Source: Clostridia bacterium (lineage in GTDB: Bacteria; Bacillota; Clostridia; Christensenellales; Aristaeellaceae). Taken from it: 51,261 nt of DNA. Position 1 is the first letter of the stretch. Each line of letters begins with the position of its first letter. The notes under the pieces are model-generated. The model ran no database searches. It saw nothing but the letters and a program-made list of their open reading frames with translations, and was not told the DNA's origin. Positions 40,712 through 48,485 of this stretch are shown here, in pieces. A program made the position numbers and the translations under genes. Location of the stretch: assembly GCA_017410455.1 (NCBI GenBank), contig JAFQQT010000011.1:1-51261 (forward strand). The letters are read 5' to 3'.

Positions 40712-43465
40712 TCACTCCACGGTCAGCAGCAGCTGAACCATGTCCGCCCGGCCGTCGATGCTGCCATGGATCACATAGCTCCCCGGCCAGTCGTACAGGG
40801 TTGGCTCCACATGGTCCCACAGGACGGCCTTCTGGCCCACGGAGCCATCGGCGAAGGTCACCTCCACCGTTTCGGGCAGCTCCGGCGCCGCGCCCACAGG
40901 GGTGCTCATGGCGATGGCAGCCGGCTCCGCCAGCACCGCGCTGTCCTGCACGGTATGGATGCGCAGCACCGTCACGGAAAGGGCGGGCGCTTCGTAGACG
41001 AAGTCCTCGCTCACGCCCGTCAGCCGGGAGGAAGTGGGCGCCACATTCTCCGGGTTGCGGGCGGAGTTGGTGATGTTCTTGCGCGTGCCGGTGAGCACGT
41101 TCAGCTCCGCGGTGGGGTTGATGAAGGCGTCGCCGGCGTTCTCCAGCAGGATCTGCACGCGGTTGACTGCCTCGGTGGCGTTGACGATCTTGAGGATGAC
41201 GTCGCCCGTTTCCGCGTCCACGGAGGAGGTGACGTACACCGGCTGCCGCTGGGGAATGACGGAGGAGATGATCATCTCGTCATCCACATAGCACTTCATG
41301 GTGTTGGCCGTCACCTCGATGCGGATGTCGTACCAGCGGTTGCTCTCCACCACGAAGTCCGACGTGCCCGCCAGGGACTTGCTGCCATCCACCGCCCGCT
41401 CGATGGCGGAATAGGTGTTGTTCCAGCCGCCCAGGTTCAGGTGGTAGTAGTTCAGCCGGTCCTCCACGAGGAAGGGGATGATGAAGCCCTCGGAGCCGAA
41501 GAGCTTGCGGGCCCGGACGGTGATGGTGTAATCCTGCCAGGCCGTGTCGCCCACATGATAGGCATTGTCGGTGGAGTAGAGGCTGTTCTGGCGCATCATG
41601 CCGTCGTTCACATACCAGGAACCGCCCTGGCCATCCGTCCAGGCGGAGAGGTCGCCGGAATCGAAGGTGTTCTCGTAGAGCACCTCTCCGGTGGCGTTGT
41701 CCGTCACCCGCAGGTCATCATACTCCACGCGGGTGTTCCAGGAGGCCAGGCCAACCTTGCCCGCAGCGGGAGCCGCCTGCGCGGCCTCCGTCGGGGTGAT
41801 GGAGTCCGCCAGCGTGTGGTCGCCCGCGTTCACACCGTAGAGGTAATCCACCCAGTAGCTGGGCGTGCCCCACACGTCCGTGTTGTTGAAGATGATGAGG
41901 TTGGGCTGCCACTGGGTGTAGTTCACCTTGCTGAACAGGGGCGCGTAGCAGCTGAGCTTCACCACGTCGGCGTTGCGCTCAAAGCCGGTCATGAAGGCTG
42001 CCTCGCACACGGCGTTCCACAGGGGATTGTTGCCGCTGTAGTGGCAGGCATACTCGCCGGCGAAGATGTAGGCGTCCTCCCCGCGCTCCATGGCGTCGTA
42101 GCGGTAGGCGTTGGTCAGGAACCACTCGTCGGACATGTAGAAGTGCTCATCGTTGGCATAGACGAAGTCGCGCCCCTGGCCCCGCAGCCACTCCGTGGTG
42201 GGCAGGCCCGCGCCGTTGGACAGGCCGATCACCGAGGAGATCAGCCTGATATCGGGGTACAGGGCGTGGATCTGCCGCTCGAAGGCCTCGAAGCGCTCGT
42301 AATAGCGTTCGTCGCCGCTCTGCTCATTGCCGATCTCCAGATAGGTCAGCCGGAAGGGCTCGGGATGGCCCATCTCTGCGCGCAGGGCCGCCCACTCGCT
42401 GGTTTCCGGGTCGCCGGTGGCAAACTCGATCAGGTCGATGGCGTCGTCGATCCACTTCTGCAGCTCATCCATGGACTCGTACTCCGGGCCGTAGCAGGAG
42501 ATGCCGCTGTTCAGGCACGGGATGGGCTCGCACCCCAGATCCTCGCAGAGGAGGAAGAACTCATAGAAGCCCAGGCCGTAGCTCTGGTAATAGTAGCCGC
42601 TGGTGCCGGAGCGCCGCCAGCGGTTGAAGATGGTGGCCCTTTCCTCCACGCCGCCCACGGAATCCTTCCAGTTGTAGGCGTTGTCCAGTCCCTCGCCCTC
42701 CACGATGCAGCCGCCCGGGAAGCGCAGGAAGCCCGGATTGAGCGCCCGCAGCGCCTCCACCATGTCCGCCCGCAGGCCGTTTTCGCGGTTGTTGTATGTG
42801 TGCACAGGGAAGAGGGACACCATGTCCACATCCACCTCGCCCGGCGCGTTGAACAGCAGCTCCAGGCGGGCGTTGTCCACCGTCATGCCGGCGGTGATGT
42901 AACCCGTCAGCTGCGTCCATTCGCCCGAGGGCACAGCCTCCAGCACCACTTCGCCGACCTCGCCCGACAGGCACAGCAGCTTCACGGTAAAGCCGCCGTC
43001 ATAGTCGCCGCGCGTGTAGAAGCTCACGCGGTAGGGTTCCCCCGCCGTCAGCGCAATGCCCGCATAGCCGATGTTGACGATGCCATCCCCGGCATTCTGC
43101 GCCATCACGCGGACATAGTGGGTGTTCTTATCGTTCATGGCCCCTTTGGTCTGCACAGCCATGGTCGCATCGCCGCGCAGGGACCAGGAGTAGGTGTAGG
43201 AGCCGGGATTGTTGTTGTTCGTCTCCATGGGGAAGAACTCGAACGAGCGGTTCTGGATCAGCTCCGCGTACAGTCCGCCATCCACGGAGTAATTGATGTC
43301 CTCCAGGAACACGCCATACAGGTGCGGGTCGATCTCCACCCCCGCGGACGCCATATCCACCCGGTAGACGCTGTCCACCGCCTCGCCCGCCGCGCCCCGC
43401 GGCACAGCGCATACTGCCAGCACCATGCACACCGCCAGCGCCAGCCACCGCCTCAGTTTCATCAT
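40712..43465 (-). CDS. Secreted GH51 alpha-L-arabinofuranosidase, multidomain
   Basis: A 917-residue exported enzyme that removes arabinose from plant cell-wall polymers. It has a signal peptide (MMKLRRWLALAVCMVLAVCA to GAAGE). A carbohydrate-binding-like beta domain follows (about 85-220), then the catalytic barrel with acid/base Glu381 (YLEIGNEQSGDERYY) and nucleophile Glu471 (IFAGEYACHYSG). A LamG-like domain is inserted at about 570-710 (VLYENTFDSGDLSAW, YYHLNLGGWNN). The arabinofuranosidase C-terminal beta domain resumes (VNRVQILLENAGD), and a bacterial Ig-like group 4 domain ends the protein (VEVTFADGSVGQKAVLW, WPGSYVIHG). Starts after AGGAGG. Its promoter is not clear; the space upstream also holds the divergent tRNA promoter. 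Confidence 0.92.
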   Translation of the reverse strand: MMKLRRWLALAVCMVLAVCAVPRGAAGEAVDSVYRVDMASAGVEIDPHLYGVFLEDINYSVDGGLYAELIQNRSFEFFPMETNNNNPGSYTYSWSLRGDATMAVQTKGAMNDKNTHYVRVMAQNAGDGIVNIGYAGIALTAGEPYRVSFYTRGDYDGGFTVKLLCLSGEVGEVVLEAVPSGEWTQLTGYITAGMTVDNARLELLFNAPGEVDVDMVSLFPVHTYNNRENGLRADMVEALRALNPGFLRFPGGCIVEGEGLDNAYNWKDSVGGVEERATIFNRWRRSGTSGYYYQSYGLGFYEFFLLCEDLGCEPIPCLNSGISCYGPEYESMDELQKWIDDAIDLIEFATGDPETSEWAALRAEMGHPEPFRLTYLEIGNEQSGDERYYERFEAFERQIHALYPDIRLISSVIGLSNGAGLPTTEWLRGQGRDFVYANDEHFYMSDEWFLTNAYRYDAMERGEDAYIFAGEYACHYSGNNPLWNAVCEAAFMTGFERNADVVKLSCYAPLFSKVNYTQWQPNLIIFNNTDVWGTPSYWVDYLYGVNAGDHTLADSITPTEAAQAAPAAGKVGLASWNTRVEYDDLRVTDNATGEVLYENTFDSGDLSAWTDGQGGSWYVNDGMMRQNSLYSTDNAYHVGDTAWQDYTITVRARKLFGSEGFIIPFLVEDRLNYYHLNLGGWNNTYSAIERAVDGSKSLAGTSDFVVESNRWYDIRIEVTANTMKCYVDDEMIISSVIPQRQPVYVTSSVDAETGDVILKIVNATEAVNRVQILLENAGDAFINPTAELNVLTGTRKNITNSARNPENVAPTSSRLTGVSEDFVYEAPALSVTVLRIHTVQDSAVLAEPAAIAMSTPVGAAPELPETVEVTFADGSVGQKAVLWDHVEPTLYDWPGSYVIHGSIDGRADMVQLLLTVE

Positions 43466-43603
43466 CCGTCATTCCTCCTGCCCGGACGCCTGCGCGCCCT
43501 CTTCTTCCTTTATCTTCGCCACCCGTGCAGCGAATTCCTGCCGCCGCCGCGCGTCAGGACGCCTCGCGCAGATGGACGATCCTTGTCTTTTTTCGCCTTA
43601 TGC

Positions 43604-43633
43604 TTGACAATCCCGAACCGAATGTGCTATCAT
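43604..43633 (+). promoter_or_regulatory. tRNA-Arg promoter
   Basis: TTGACA, 18 bp, TATCAT with extended TGC; starts about 8 bp before the tRNA. Confidence 0.85.
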
Positions 43634-43647
43634 ATTCAAGCTGACAT

Positions 43648-43721
43648 GCGCCCGTAGCTCAGTTGGATAGAGTGTCAGACTCCGACTCTGAAGGTCGCTG
43701 GTTCGAATCCAGTCGGGCGTA
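43648..43721 (+). tRNA. tRNA-Arg (anticodon CCG)
   Basis: A 74-nt cloverleaf. Acceptor GCGCCCG/CGGGCGT with one G-U, D arm GCTC-AGTTGGATA-GAGT, anticodon stem TCAGA/TCTGA with loop CTCCGAC (anticodon CCG), T arm GCTGG-TTCGAAT-CCAGT, discriminator A. CCA is not encoded. It marks the border between host-like DNA on its left and the lower-GC accessory region on its right, so it is a candidate integration site. Confidence 0.96.
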
Positions 43722-43724
43722 CTT

Positions 43725-43765
43725 CCCGCAATGCCTTGTTTTGCAAGTGGTTGCGGGATTTTTTT
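43725..43765 (+). terminator. tRNA terminator
   Basis: CCCGCAA pairs with TTGCGGG, followed by ATTTTTTT. Confidence 0.92.
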
Positions 43766-43944
43766 GTTGCAAAAATAGAACGAGTTGCGTGTAGGGCATA
43801 CAGGGTACTCGTACAGGTGCTGAGATGGGATTTGGAAAGGTCATGGGAAAGAATGGTGCGAGAAAGCGGCAGTATCTCGAGCTTTGGTAGCTGACTTCGC
43901 TGCAAAAGTCATACGGTCGGAAGGGAACTTTCCGGGAAAATCTG

Positions 43945-43996
43945 AAGGTCAGGGCAATGCAGCCTGTTTGCAGAGGTTGCATGTCCTGACCTTTTT
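43945..43996 (+). terminator. Strong hairpin with T-run in a gene-free stretch
   Basis: AAGGTCAGG (43945-43953) pairs with CCTGACCTT (43985-43993), with an inner TGCA pairing, then TTTTT. The gene-free stretch 43766-44184 shows no supported gene; it also contains a 13-bp direct repeat, AAATCTGAAGGTC, at 43938-43950 and 44100-44112. This may be the end of a small RNA or a decayed element. Confidence 0.55.
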
Positions 43997-44135
43997 CGAT
44001 ATGTTTTATGGTCGGAGTGGGACTCCTTAGGAGAAAGCTGAGGGGCGAGGTGGATTGGTAGGTTGGCGAGGCAGAATGGTGAGATGACCATATCTGTGGA
44101 AATCTGAAGGTCGTAAAGGTAGAGAAATGAAATTT

Positions 44136-44172
44136 GCCATGATGGCAGGAGGGTGATTTCTTGCATCATGGC
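44136..44172 (-). terminator. Likely terminator of the HXS operon
   Basis: GCCATGATG pairs with CATCATGGC, just after the hxsB stop; the minus strand continues AAATTTCATTT, a modest U-rich tail. Confidence 0.6.
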
Positions 44173-44184
44173 GATTGCGTCTCG

Positions 44185-45576
44185 TCAATTATTCCCTACC
44201 CAGTTATACAAGTGTTGAAGTGTGGCTTCATCCGCCTCAAGAAGATATGTGAACAAAATATCCAGCATCCCCCGGTATACTCTACAGCGATCGTTGTTGG
44301 GATGCGTTGAGATCAGGCTGCCTTCCAATGCATAATTCACGATTGGGCATACGCCGCAATATGGCTGATACACGCAATCGCAACAGCCTGGCAGCGTTTC
44401 CAACAGCGAAGCGGAGCATACCGCCTTACATACGCTGCTGTCAAGCCAGTCGCCATATCCGCTATTCTCTACATTACCAAGTCTGAAAGCATTATCGCCC
44501 ATCTCGGCAAGCATTCGGCCTTCGTCACAGGTATATACATCACCATTGGGTGCAAAGGCGATCTGACCAATGGTCGCTCCACACGGAGAACGCAATTCCA
44601 TGTAGTTAGGTGAATAGCCAAGCAGCATTTTACTCAGGAAGATCGATGCATGCGACTCAAAGAAATGGAGTCCCTTCCTGTTCAGATCGAGAATGGCAGA
44701 AATACCCTCTTGATAGAACTGAATGAACTCTTCCGGGGTATATCCGATCTCGTGCCATCTGCGGCTCGCAGCGCCGAGTCGTGTTAATGGCCGCAAGAAC
44801 ACCGAAGTAAAGCCCAGCTCCGCGTATTCATTCACGATCTCCTTCGCGTACAGGAGAGAAGCCTTTGTTGTCGTCTGAATCGCGCCGACTTCCAAGCCTC
44901 GTGCGCGAAGCATCGCCAATCCACGGAGCATGGTGTCATAGGAACCTTGCCCGTCTGCGCAGGGCCGGTTTCGATCATGAAGATCCCTGGGGCCATCCAG
45001 CGACGTTGAGATGGAGATCTTATTTTCCACAATGAAGTTGACCATCTCTTCCGTCAGCAATGACAGATTGCTGACAATGGTGAAGCTAACCTTTTTGTCA
45101 CCCAGTTTTGCTTTCGCGGCTTTTACCACATATTTGATGGTTTCCCAGTTCAGCAGCGGTTCTCCGCCTTGAAACTCTATGGTCAGATTTTTTGAAGGGG
45201 CCTCGCGTATGCGATCGATCGCTTTATCTGCAGTATCGATGCTCATCCTCGAAGCAGCTGCACATCCATCCGCCTGACAATACACACACCCATTGTTGCA
45301 TTGATTGGTTACAGCAAAGATGAACAGGCTCGTCGGACTGAATAAATACGCATGATTATCTCTTACAGGTTCGATGGCCTCCTGGAGATAGGTCTCGCGC
45401 GATTCCTTAGAGCAAAACAGCCTGCTCTGCAGCATGGCCCACATTTCGCTTTCGGGATCCATAGCGCCAGCAATAAACTGCTGAAAACATTCCTTGCTAA
45501 GAAATGCATAGCGTCCGGAATCATTCGTCAGCAGATACCGGTTCCGAAATGGTTTATAGCGAAAGCTGCCGATCAT
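44185..45576 (-). CDS. hxsB: Radical SAM/SPASM maturase HxsB of the His-Xaa-Ser system
   Basis: A 463-residue radical SAM enzyme predicted to modify the His-Xaa-Ser protein HxsA. An N-terminal domain of about 80 residues (YKPFRNRYLLTNDSGRYAFL) is followed by the radical SAM core with VTNQCNNGCVYCQA (C93, C97, C100 bind the 4Fe-4S cluster). Further motifs are IEFQGGEPLLNW and ISTSLDGPRDLHDRNRP. The C-terminal SPASM domain binds additional clusters: CGATIGQIAFAPNGDVYTCDEG, CDCVYQPYCGVCPI and NNDRCRVYRG. This domain order and the pairing with a second, shorter radical SAM gene are typical of HxsB. The start overlaps the hxsC stop (ATGA). The residue modified and the chemistry are not known to me. 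It is the last gene of the operon. Confidence 0.88.
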   Translation of the reverse strand: MIGSFRYKPFRNRYLLTNDSGRYAFLSKECFQQFIAGAMDPESEMWAMLQSRLFCSKESRETYLQEAIEPVRDNHAYLFSPTSLFIFAVTNQCNNGCVYCQADGCAAASRMSIDTADKAIDRIREAPSKNLTIEFQGGEPLLNWETIKYVVKAAKAKLGDKKVSFTIVSNLSLLTEEMVNFIVENKISISTSLDGPRDLHDRNRPCADGQGSYDTMLRGLAMLRARGLEVGAIQTTTKASLLYAKEIVNEYAELGFTSVFLRPLTRLGAASRRWHEIGYTPEEFIQFYQEGISAILDLNRKGLHFFESHASIFLSKMLLGYSPNYMELRSPCGATIGQIAFAPNGDVYTCDEGRMLAEMGDNAFRLGNVENSGYGDWLDSSVCKAVCSASLLETLPGCCDCVYQPYCGVCPIVNYALEGSLISTHPNNDRCRVYRGMLDILFTYLLEADEATLQHLYNWVGNN

Positions 45577-46451
45577 TGGTCGTTCTCCTTGTCATAGGGA
45601 TGAACGGGACATAATCCCAAGAGGTACGTCGACTTGAACAATCCGCCGCAGGCCTTCTTCTCCGCGCAGGCGTCGCAGGCGTCAGGATATCGGATCTTTT
45701 CCAGGGATATACTGTGCTTAGCCAGCGGCCACGCATGCCTGGGCAACGCGCATAAAGGGAAATCATACAAGCCTACATCAATGGCATGTGCTATCAGGTG
45801 AAGCAAGCCCTTTTCTGAGCGCTGGTACAGCTGATCGTAATCGATCCAGAGTCTGTCGCGGTTATAGGCCGCACGACCATTCATTTCCATCGCGATCAGA
45901 TTGACAACGTCCGCCCGGATTCCCTGATCAACGATCATCTCGCAGGTTTTATTGATCCATTGCACATTTTCACGATGCCCGACAATGCGAATCTCAATTC
46001 TTGCCTCGGTTTGCGCCAGGAATCGAAGCGCATCCAGCGTTTGCTGGAAACTTCCCTCTGTCTGCGTGATATGATCATGAACAACCGCGTCAGGTCCGTG
46101 CAGCAGAATGGCAAATTGATAGTGCTCAGTAATACGCGGATGAATGGCCTCCTGCAAAAACGGAAGGCTCAGTGCACGTCCATTCGTCAATACCAACACA
46201 GGCACGTCAGGCCAGCGTGTATTGATGACATCCATGGCATGAAGCACCTGTTCCCACTTCAAGAATGGCTCGCCGCCAGTAATATCGATGTGCCGGACGT
46301 CATCTTCGATGTTGTCCAGGAGCGAATCCAGGTCACGATCCGTTATGTCTCGCCCCTTCCTGCGCGCGTCAATGCTCATCGGACACATAATGCAGTTCGA
46401 GTTGCAGCGCTCTGTCATCATGAGCACTGCGCTGTTATCATATGAATCCAT
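45573..46451 (-). CDS. hxsC: Radical SAM protein HxsC of the His-Xaa-Ser system
   Basis: A 292-residue radical SAM protein, shorter partner of HxsB. The cluster motif is MTERCNSNCIMCPMS (C16, C20, C23). Next come HIDITGGEPFLKWEQ and VLVLTNGRALS. The C-terminal part has a Cys set, DACDACAEKKACGG and GLCPVHPY, which may bind an auxiliary cluster. HxsB and HxsC always occur together in this system, perhaps as one complex. The start overlaps the protease stop by one base (TGATG) with AGGAGG before it, so translation is coupled. GC content is lower than in host genes, in line with transfer. Confidence 0.88.
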   Translation of the reverse strand: MDSYDNSAVLMMTERCNSNCIMCPMSIDARRKGRDITDRDLDSLLDNIEDDVRHIDITGGEPFLKWEQVLHAMDVINTRWPDVPVLVLTNGRALSLPFLQEAIHPRITEHYQFAILLHGPDAVVHDHITQTEGSFQQTLDALRFLAQTEARIEIRIVGHRENVQWINKTCEMIVDQGIRADVVNLIAMEMNGRAAYNRDRLWIDYDQLYQRSEKGLLHLIAHAIDVGLYDFPLCALPRHAWPLAKHSISLEKIRYPDACDACAEKKACGGLFKSTYLLGLCPVHPYDKENDQ

Positions 46452-47467
46452 CAGTACCCTCCTGACATTCTGACCGCCGTCCAGAGAACCATGCCAAGCG
46501 TCACCAGCAACGCGAATGGGATCTTTCTGACAATGATCACGGATGGCGCTCCATACTTTGAGTGTTCCCAGCGCCGGACTGCCTGCGCTTCGACTTCGGA
46601 TAATCTGGCAGACATGTCTTCCGCAGCATTTGTCGGTAAATCTCTGACGTGCGACGTCGATAAGGCCAGGATGGTGCCCGATGACAGGATCATCCCACGG
46701 CGAACCTCATTTGTTGGTATCCGTCGGTAATTGTAGGCAGCAGCCATGTGCTGGAACAGCATGACGCCCGCAACGACCGCATACACCCACCATTCCGCCG
46801 GGGTATAGGCCCACAGGTCAAAATGCATAAAGCAAAGCATGGCAAGGACGAATACAGCGATGACCGTCTTTTTCCTCATCCACTTACTGCTCCCGAACCA
46901 GTATGCACAAACGAGCATCACAACAGCGACAAACAGCTCGTTCTCGCTGCAAAACCCCGGCGCCAATCCCCATACAATGATTTGCAGGACTGTGATCTCG
47001 ATCATCACAGCTACCATGTACAGGACATCTTTCAGGTGTATTCGTTCCGGAATAAACCGCTCTGCGCGGGTAACAAGCTGGACAATCGTGTCGCCGGCTA
47101 TCCACAGGATCGCGGGCACGAAAATGTATATGTATGGGACAACTGCATACGTCAGACCGCCTGCATCAAGCAAGCGCCCCGGCACACACAGGAACAGGAG
47201 CATGAAAAGCTTCACATCACCGGCCGCCCAGACGCCCGCAGCATACAGCAGGATTGCAAATCCACTCGCGAAAGACAAGCTGAGCGCCCATCCAGCGAGA
47301 TATTCCCGAGCCCCGACTCCGACATATATCACCTGCAACATCGCTACGGTGATCACGCCTCGGAGAAGCCAGCGGTTGGGGACGATACCGTCCGTTATGT
47401 CAGTATACGAGCAAATACCGCCTATAACCAGCATAACACCCAGCAAGAGTACTTCAACCCAAAGCAT
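46451..47467 (-). CDS. Type IV prepilin peptidase-like membrane aspartic protease (A24)
   Basis: A 338-residue membrane protein with about eight to ten helices. The two catalytic Asp motifs of A24 peptidases are visible: SYTDITDGIVPN (D23, as in D-x-x-x-x-x-IPN) and AAGDVKLFML (D84, as in GxGD-[VK]-K). The Cys-rich N-terminal domain of full prepilin peptidases is missing, as in archaeal or TadV-like enzymes. The C-terminal quarter is a soluble stretch (SARLSEVEAQAVRRWEHSKYG), then a last helix. No pilin or secretion ATPase gene is nearby, so its substrate may be HxsA, whose long N-terminal segment precedes a helix; this is inference. It starts after AAAGGAGCAGG and overlaps the genes on both sides. 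Confidence 0.82.
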   Translation of the reverse strand: MLWVEVLLLGVMLVIGGICSYTDITDGIVPNRWLLRGVITVAMLQVIYVGVGAREYLAGWALSLSFASGFAILLYAAGVWAAGDVKLFMLLFLCVPGRLLDAGGLTYAVVPYIYIFVPAILWIAGDTIVQLVTRAERFIPERIHLKDVLYMVAVMIEITVLQIIVWGLAPGFCSENELFVAVVMLVCAYWFGSSKWMRKKTVIAVFVLAMLCFMHFDLWAYTPAEWWVYAVVAGVMLFQHMAAAYNYRRIPTNEVRRGMILSSGTILALSTSHVRDLPTNAAEDMSARLSEVEAQAVRRWEHSKYGAPSVIIVRKIPFALLVTLGMVLWTAVRMSGGY

Positions 47468-47684
47468 TTCCTGCTCCTTTTTGAACAGTCAGACCCAGAG
47501 CATAGTTTGAGAATTCCGCAACGGTCAACTCGGCGTCGTATACGCACTTCACAAATTCACACCGTGCCGTCTGTCCATCCCGGTGCACCAGTATGTGTGC
47601 AAGCTGCCTGTAATCCTCGGCTGCGGCACAGAGCAGATCATAATCGTACAGATCCAAGTCAAACAGAAGGGCATTACTGCTCAT
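47454..47684 (-). CDS. 76-residue protein of the HXS operon, not recognised
   Basis: A small soluble protein encoded between hxsD and the A24 protease. It reads FDLDLYDYDLLCAAAEDYRQ, AHILVHRDGQTARCEFVKC and ELTVAEFSNYALGLTVQKG. The last part (EFSNYALGLTV) resembles the EF-N-L-R-L stretch of HxsD (DEFENALVQQQLRLQL), so it may be a shortened HxsD relative or a recognition partner; the similarity is weak. The ATG at 47684 follows AGGGGATGG and overlaps hxsD by 11 bp; it also overlaps the protease start by 14 bp. This tight coupling argues that it is a real gene. Not matched to any family by me. Confidence 0.65.
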   Translation of the reverse strand: MSSNALLFDLDLYDYDLLCAAAEDYRQLAHILVHRDGQTARCEFVKCVYDAELTVAEFSNYALGLTVQKGAGNALG

Positions 47685-48042
47685 CAAACCATCCCCTGAG
47701 AATATCGTTGGCAGCATTCTCGCCTATAACATTCGGACTGATCACCTTCGGCTTTTCGATCAGTGTTGAAGCCATGGCCCTTCCAAGGAGGATCCTTCGA
47801 ACATCATCGCTTTCCCTGATGAGCTGAAGGCGAAGCTGCTGCTGAACTAGTGCGTTTTCGAATTCATCCGGAGCAAGATCGCTACCCTCCTTAGACTTCC
47901 AGGAAACGATCCATTCCGATTCACTTTGGGCAAGGTGAATATATACGCGGTCAATGAAACTGTAGGCCGCCTTCATCAAAGCTGGCTTCTCATAAATCTC
48001 TTTATCAAATCGCATTTCCACGCATGCACGCCTCACTTTCAC
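47674..48042 (-). CDS. hxsD: HXS system protein HxsD
   Basis: A 122-residue soluble protein of the His-Xaa-Ser system. Family features are FDKEIYEKPALMKAAYSFIDR, WIVSWKSKEG, DEFENALVQQQLRLQL and ESDDVRRILLGRAMAS; the third corresponds to the LLNDYxLRE-like region that names the family. HxsD accompanies HxsA, HxsB and HxsC in all known systems and may bring substrate to the enzymes, though its role is unproven. The start taken is GTG overlapping the hxsA stop (GTGA). An ATG nine codons on (MRFDKEIY) is possible, but both ribosome sites are weak. Confidence 0.8.
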   Translation of the reverse strand: MKVRRACVEMRFDKEIYEKPALMKAAYSFIDRVYIHLAQSESEWIVSWKSKEGSDLAPDEFENALVQQQLRLQLIRESDDVRRILLGRAMASTLIEKPKVISPNVIGENAANDILRGWFDEQ

Positions 48043-48470
48043 TTCTTCGTGTCAGGAACTATAGGCGCGGCCGCAACCGTCACAGACTCAACCGTTGAAA
48101 TAAACGTATTGGCCTGAGGAGTTTGCAACTGAGGCATGCTGCTCAAAGAAGGAACAGGAACAGGGGTAGCGGTCGGGCGCGGCGTAGCCGTGGGGCGCGG
48201 TGTGACATTTCTGTGCGACGCGTGTGAACTATGAGAGTTATGCGTACTTGAACGATGCGAGCTGTGAGAGCTGTGGGAACGATGGGAACTGTGAGAGCGA
48301 TGGGAGCTATGAGAGCGGTGCGCCGCAAATGCATCCTGCGCATACAGAATTCCCAGCAAAAGAATCATTGAGCCCACTGTCAGCAGCCGGTTTCGCGGAA
48401 TATTCCCTTCTTCTTCAAAAATAAAATCAGACACACTCTTCTTGATTTTAGGGAAAATGGAATTATCCAT
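48039..48470 (-). CDS. hxsA: His-Xaa-Ser repeat protein HxsA (putative modified peptide)
   Basis: A 143-residue protein, the likely substrate of the HxsB/HxsC enzymes. Residues 1-25 are a charged lead (FPKIKKSVSDFIFEEEGNIP). A helix follows (LLTVGSMILLLGILYA), and DAFA before AH50 looks like a signal-peptidase I site. Residues 51-86 hold 12 His at a three-residue period, broken once, nearly all as H-x-S; HRSHSSHRSHSSH is the defining family pattern. A Pro/Thr linker (VTPRPTATPRPTATPVPVP, 90-107) and a Ser/Val-rich tail end it. The array would thus be outside the cell or carried there. In known HXS systems the array is predicted to be modified; the product is not known to me. Starts after GGAGG, 15 bp behind the MORN gene. 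Confidence 0.88.
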   Translation of the reverse strand: MDNSIFPKIKKSVSDFIFEEEGNIPRNRLLTVGSMILLLGILYAQDAFAAHRSHSSHRSHSSHRSHSSHSSHRSSTHNSHSSHASHRNVTPRPTATPRPTATPVPVPSLSSMPQLQTPQANTFISTVESVTVAAAPIVPDTKK

Positions 48471-48485
48471 GTGAATGCCTCCGTT

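Noticed and set aside
43659-43982. A 107-codon minus-strand reading ending LDSNQRPSESESDTLSN
   Set aside because: This is the known false protein made by translating a tRNA gene antisense; it covers the tRNA-Arg at 43648-43721 and has no ribosome site.
43909-44169. An 86-codon minus-strand reading after hxsB
   Set aside because: It starts inside the operon terminator stem and runs through the other hairpin; no domain seen.
48225-48320. Short DNA repeats that look like a small CRISPR or tandem array
   Set aside because: They encode the regular His-Xaa-Ser array of HxsA; the period is 9-18 bp in frame, without spacers.
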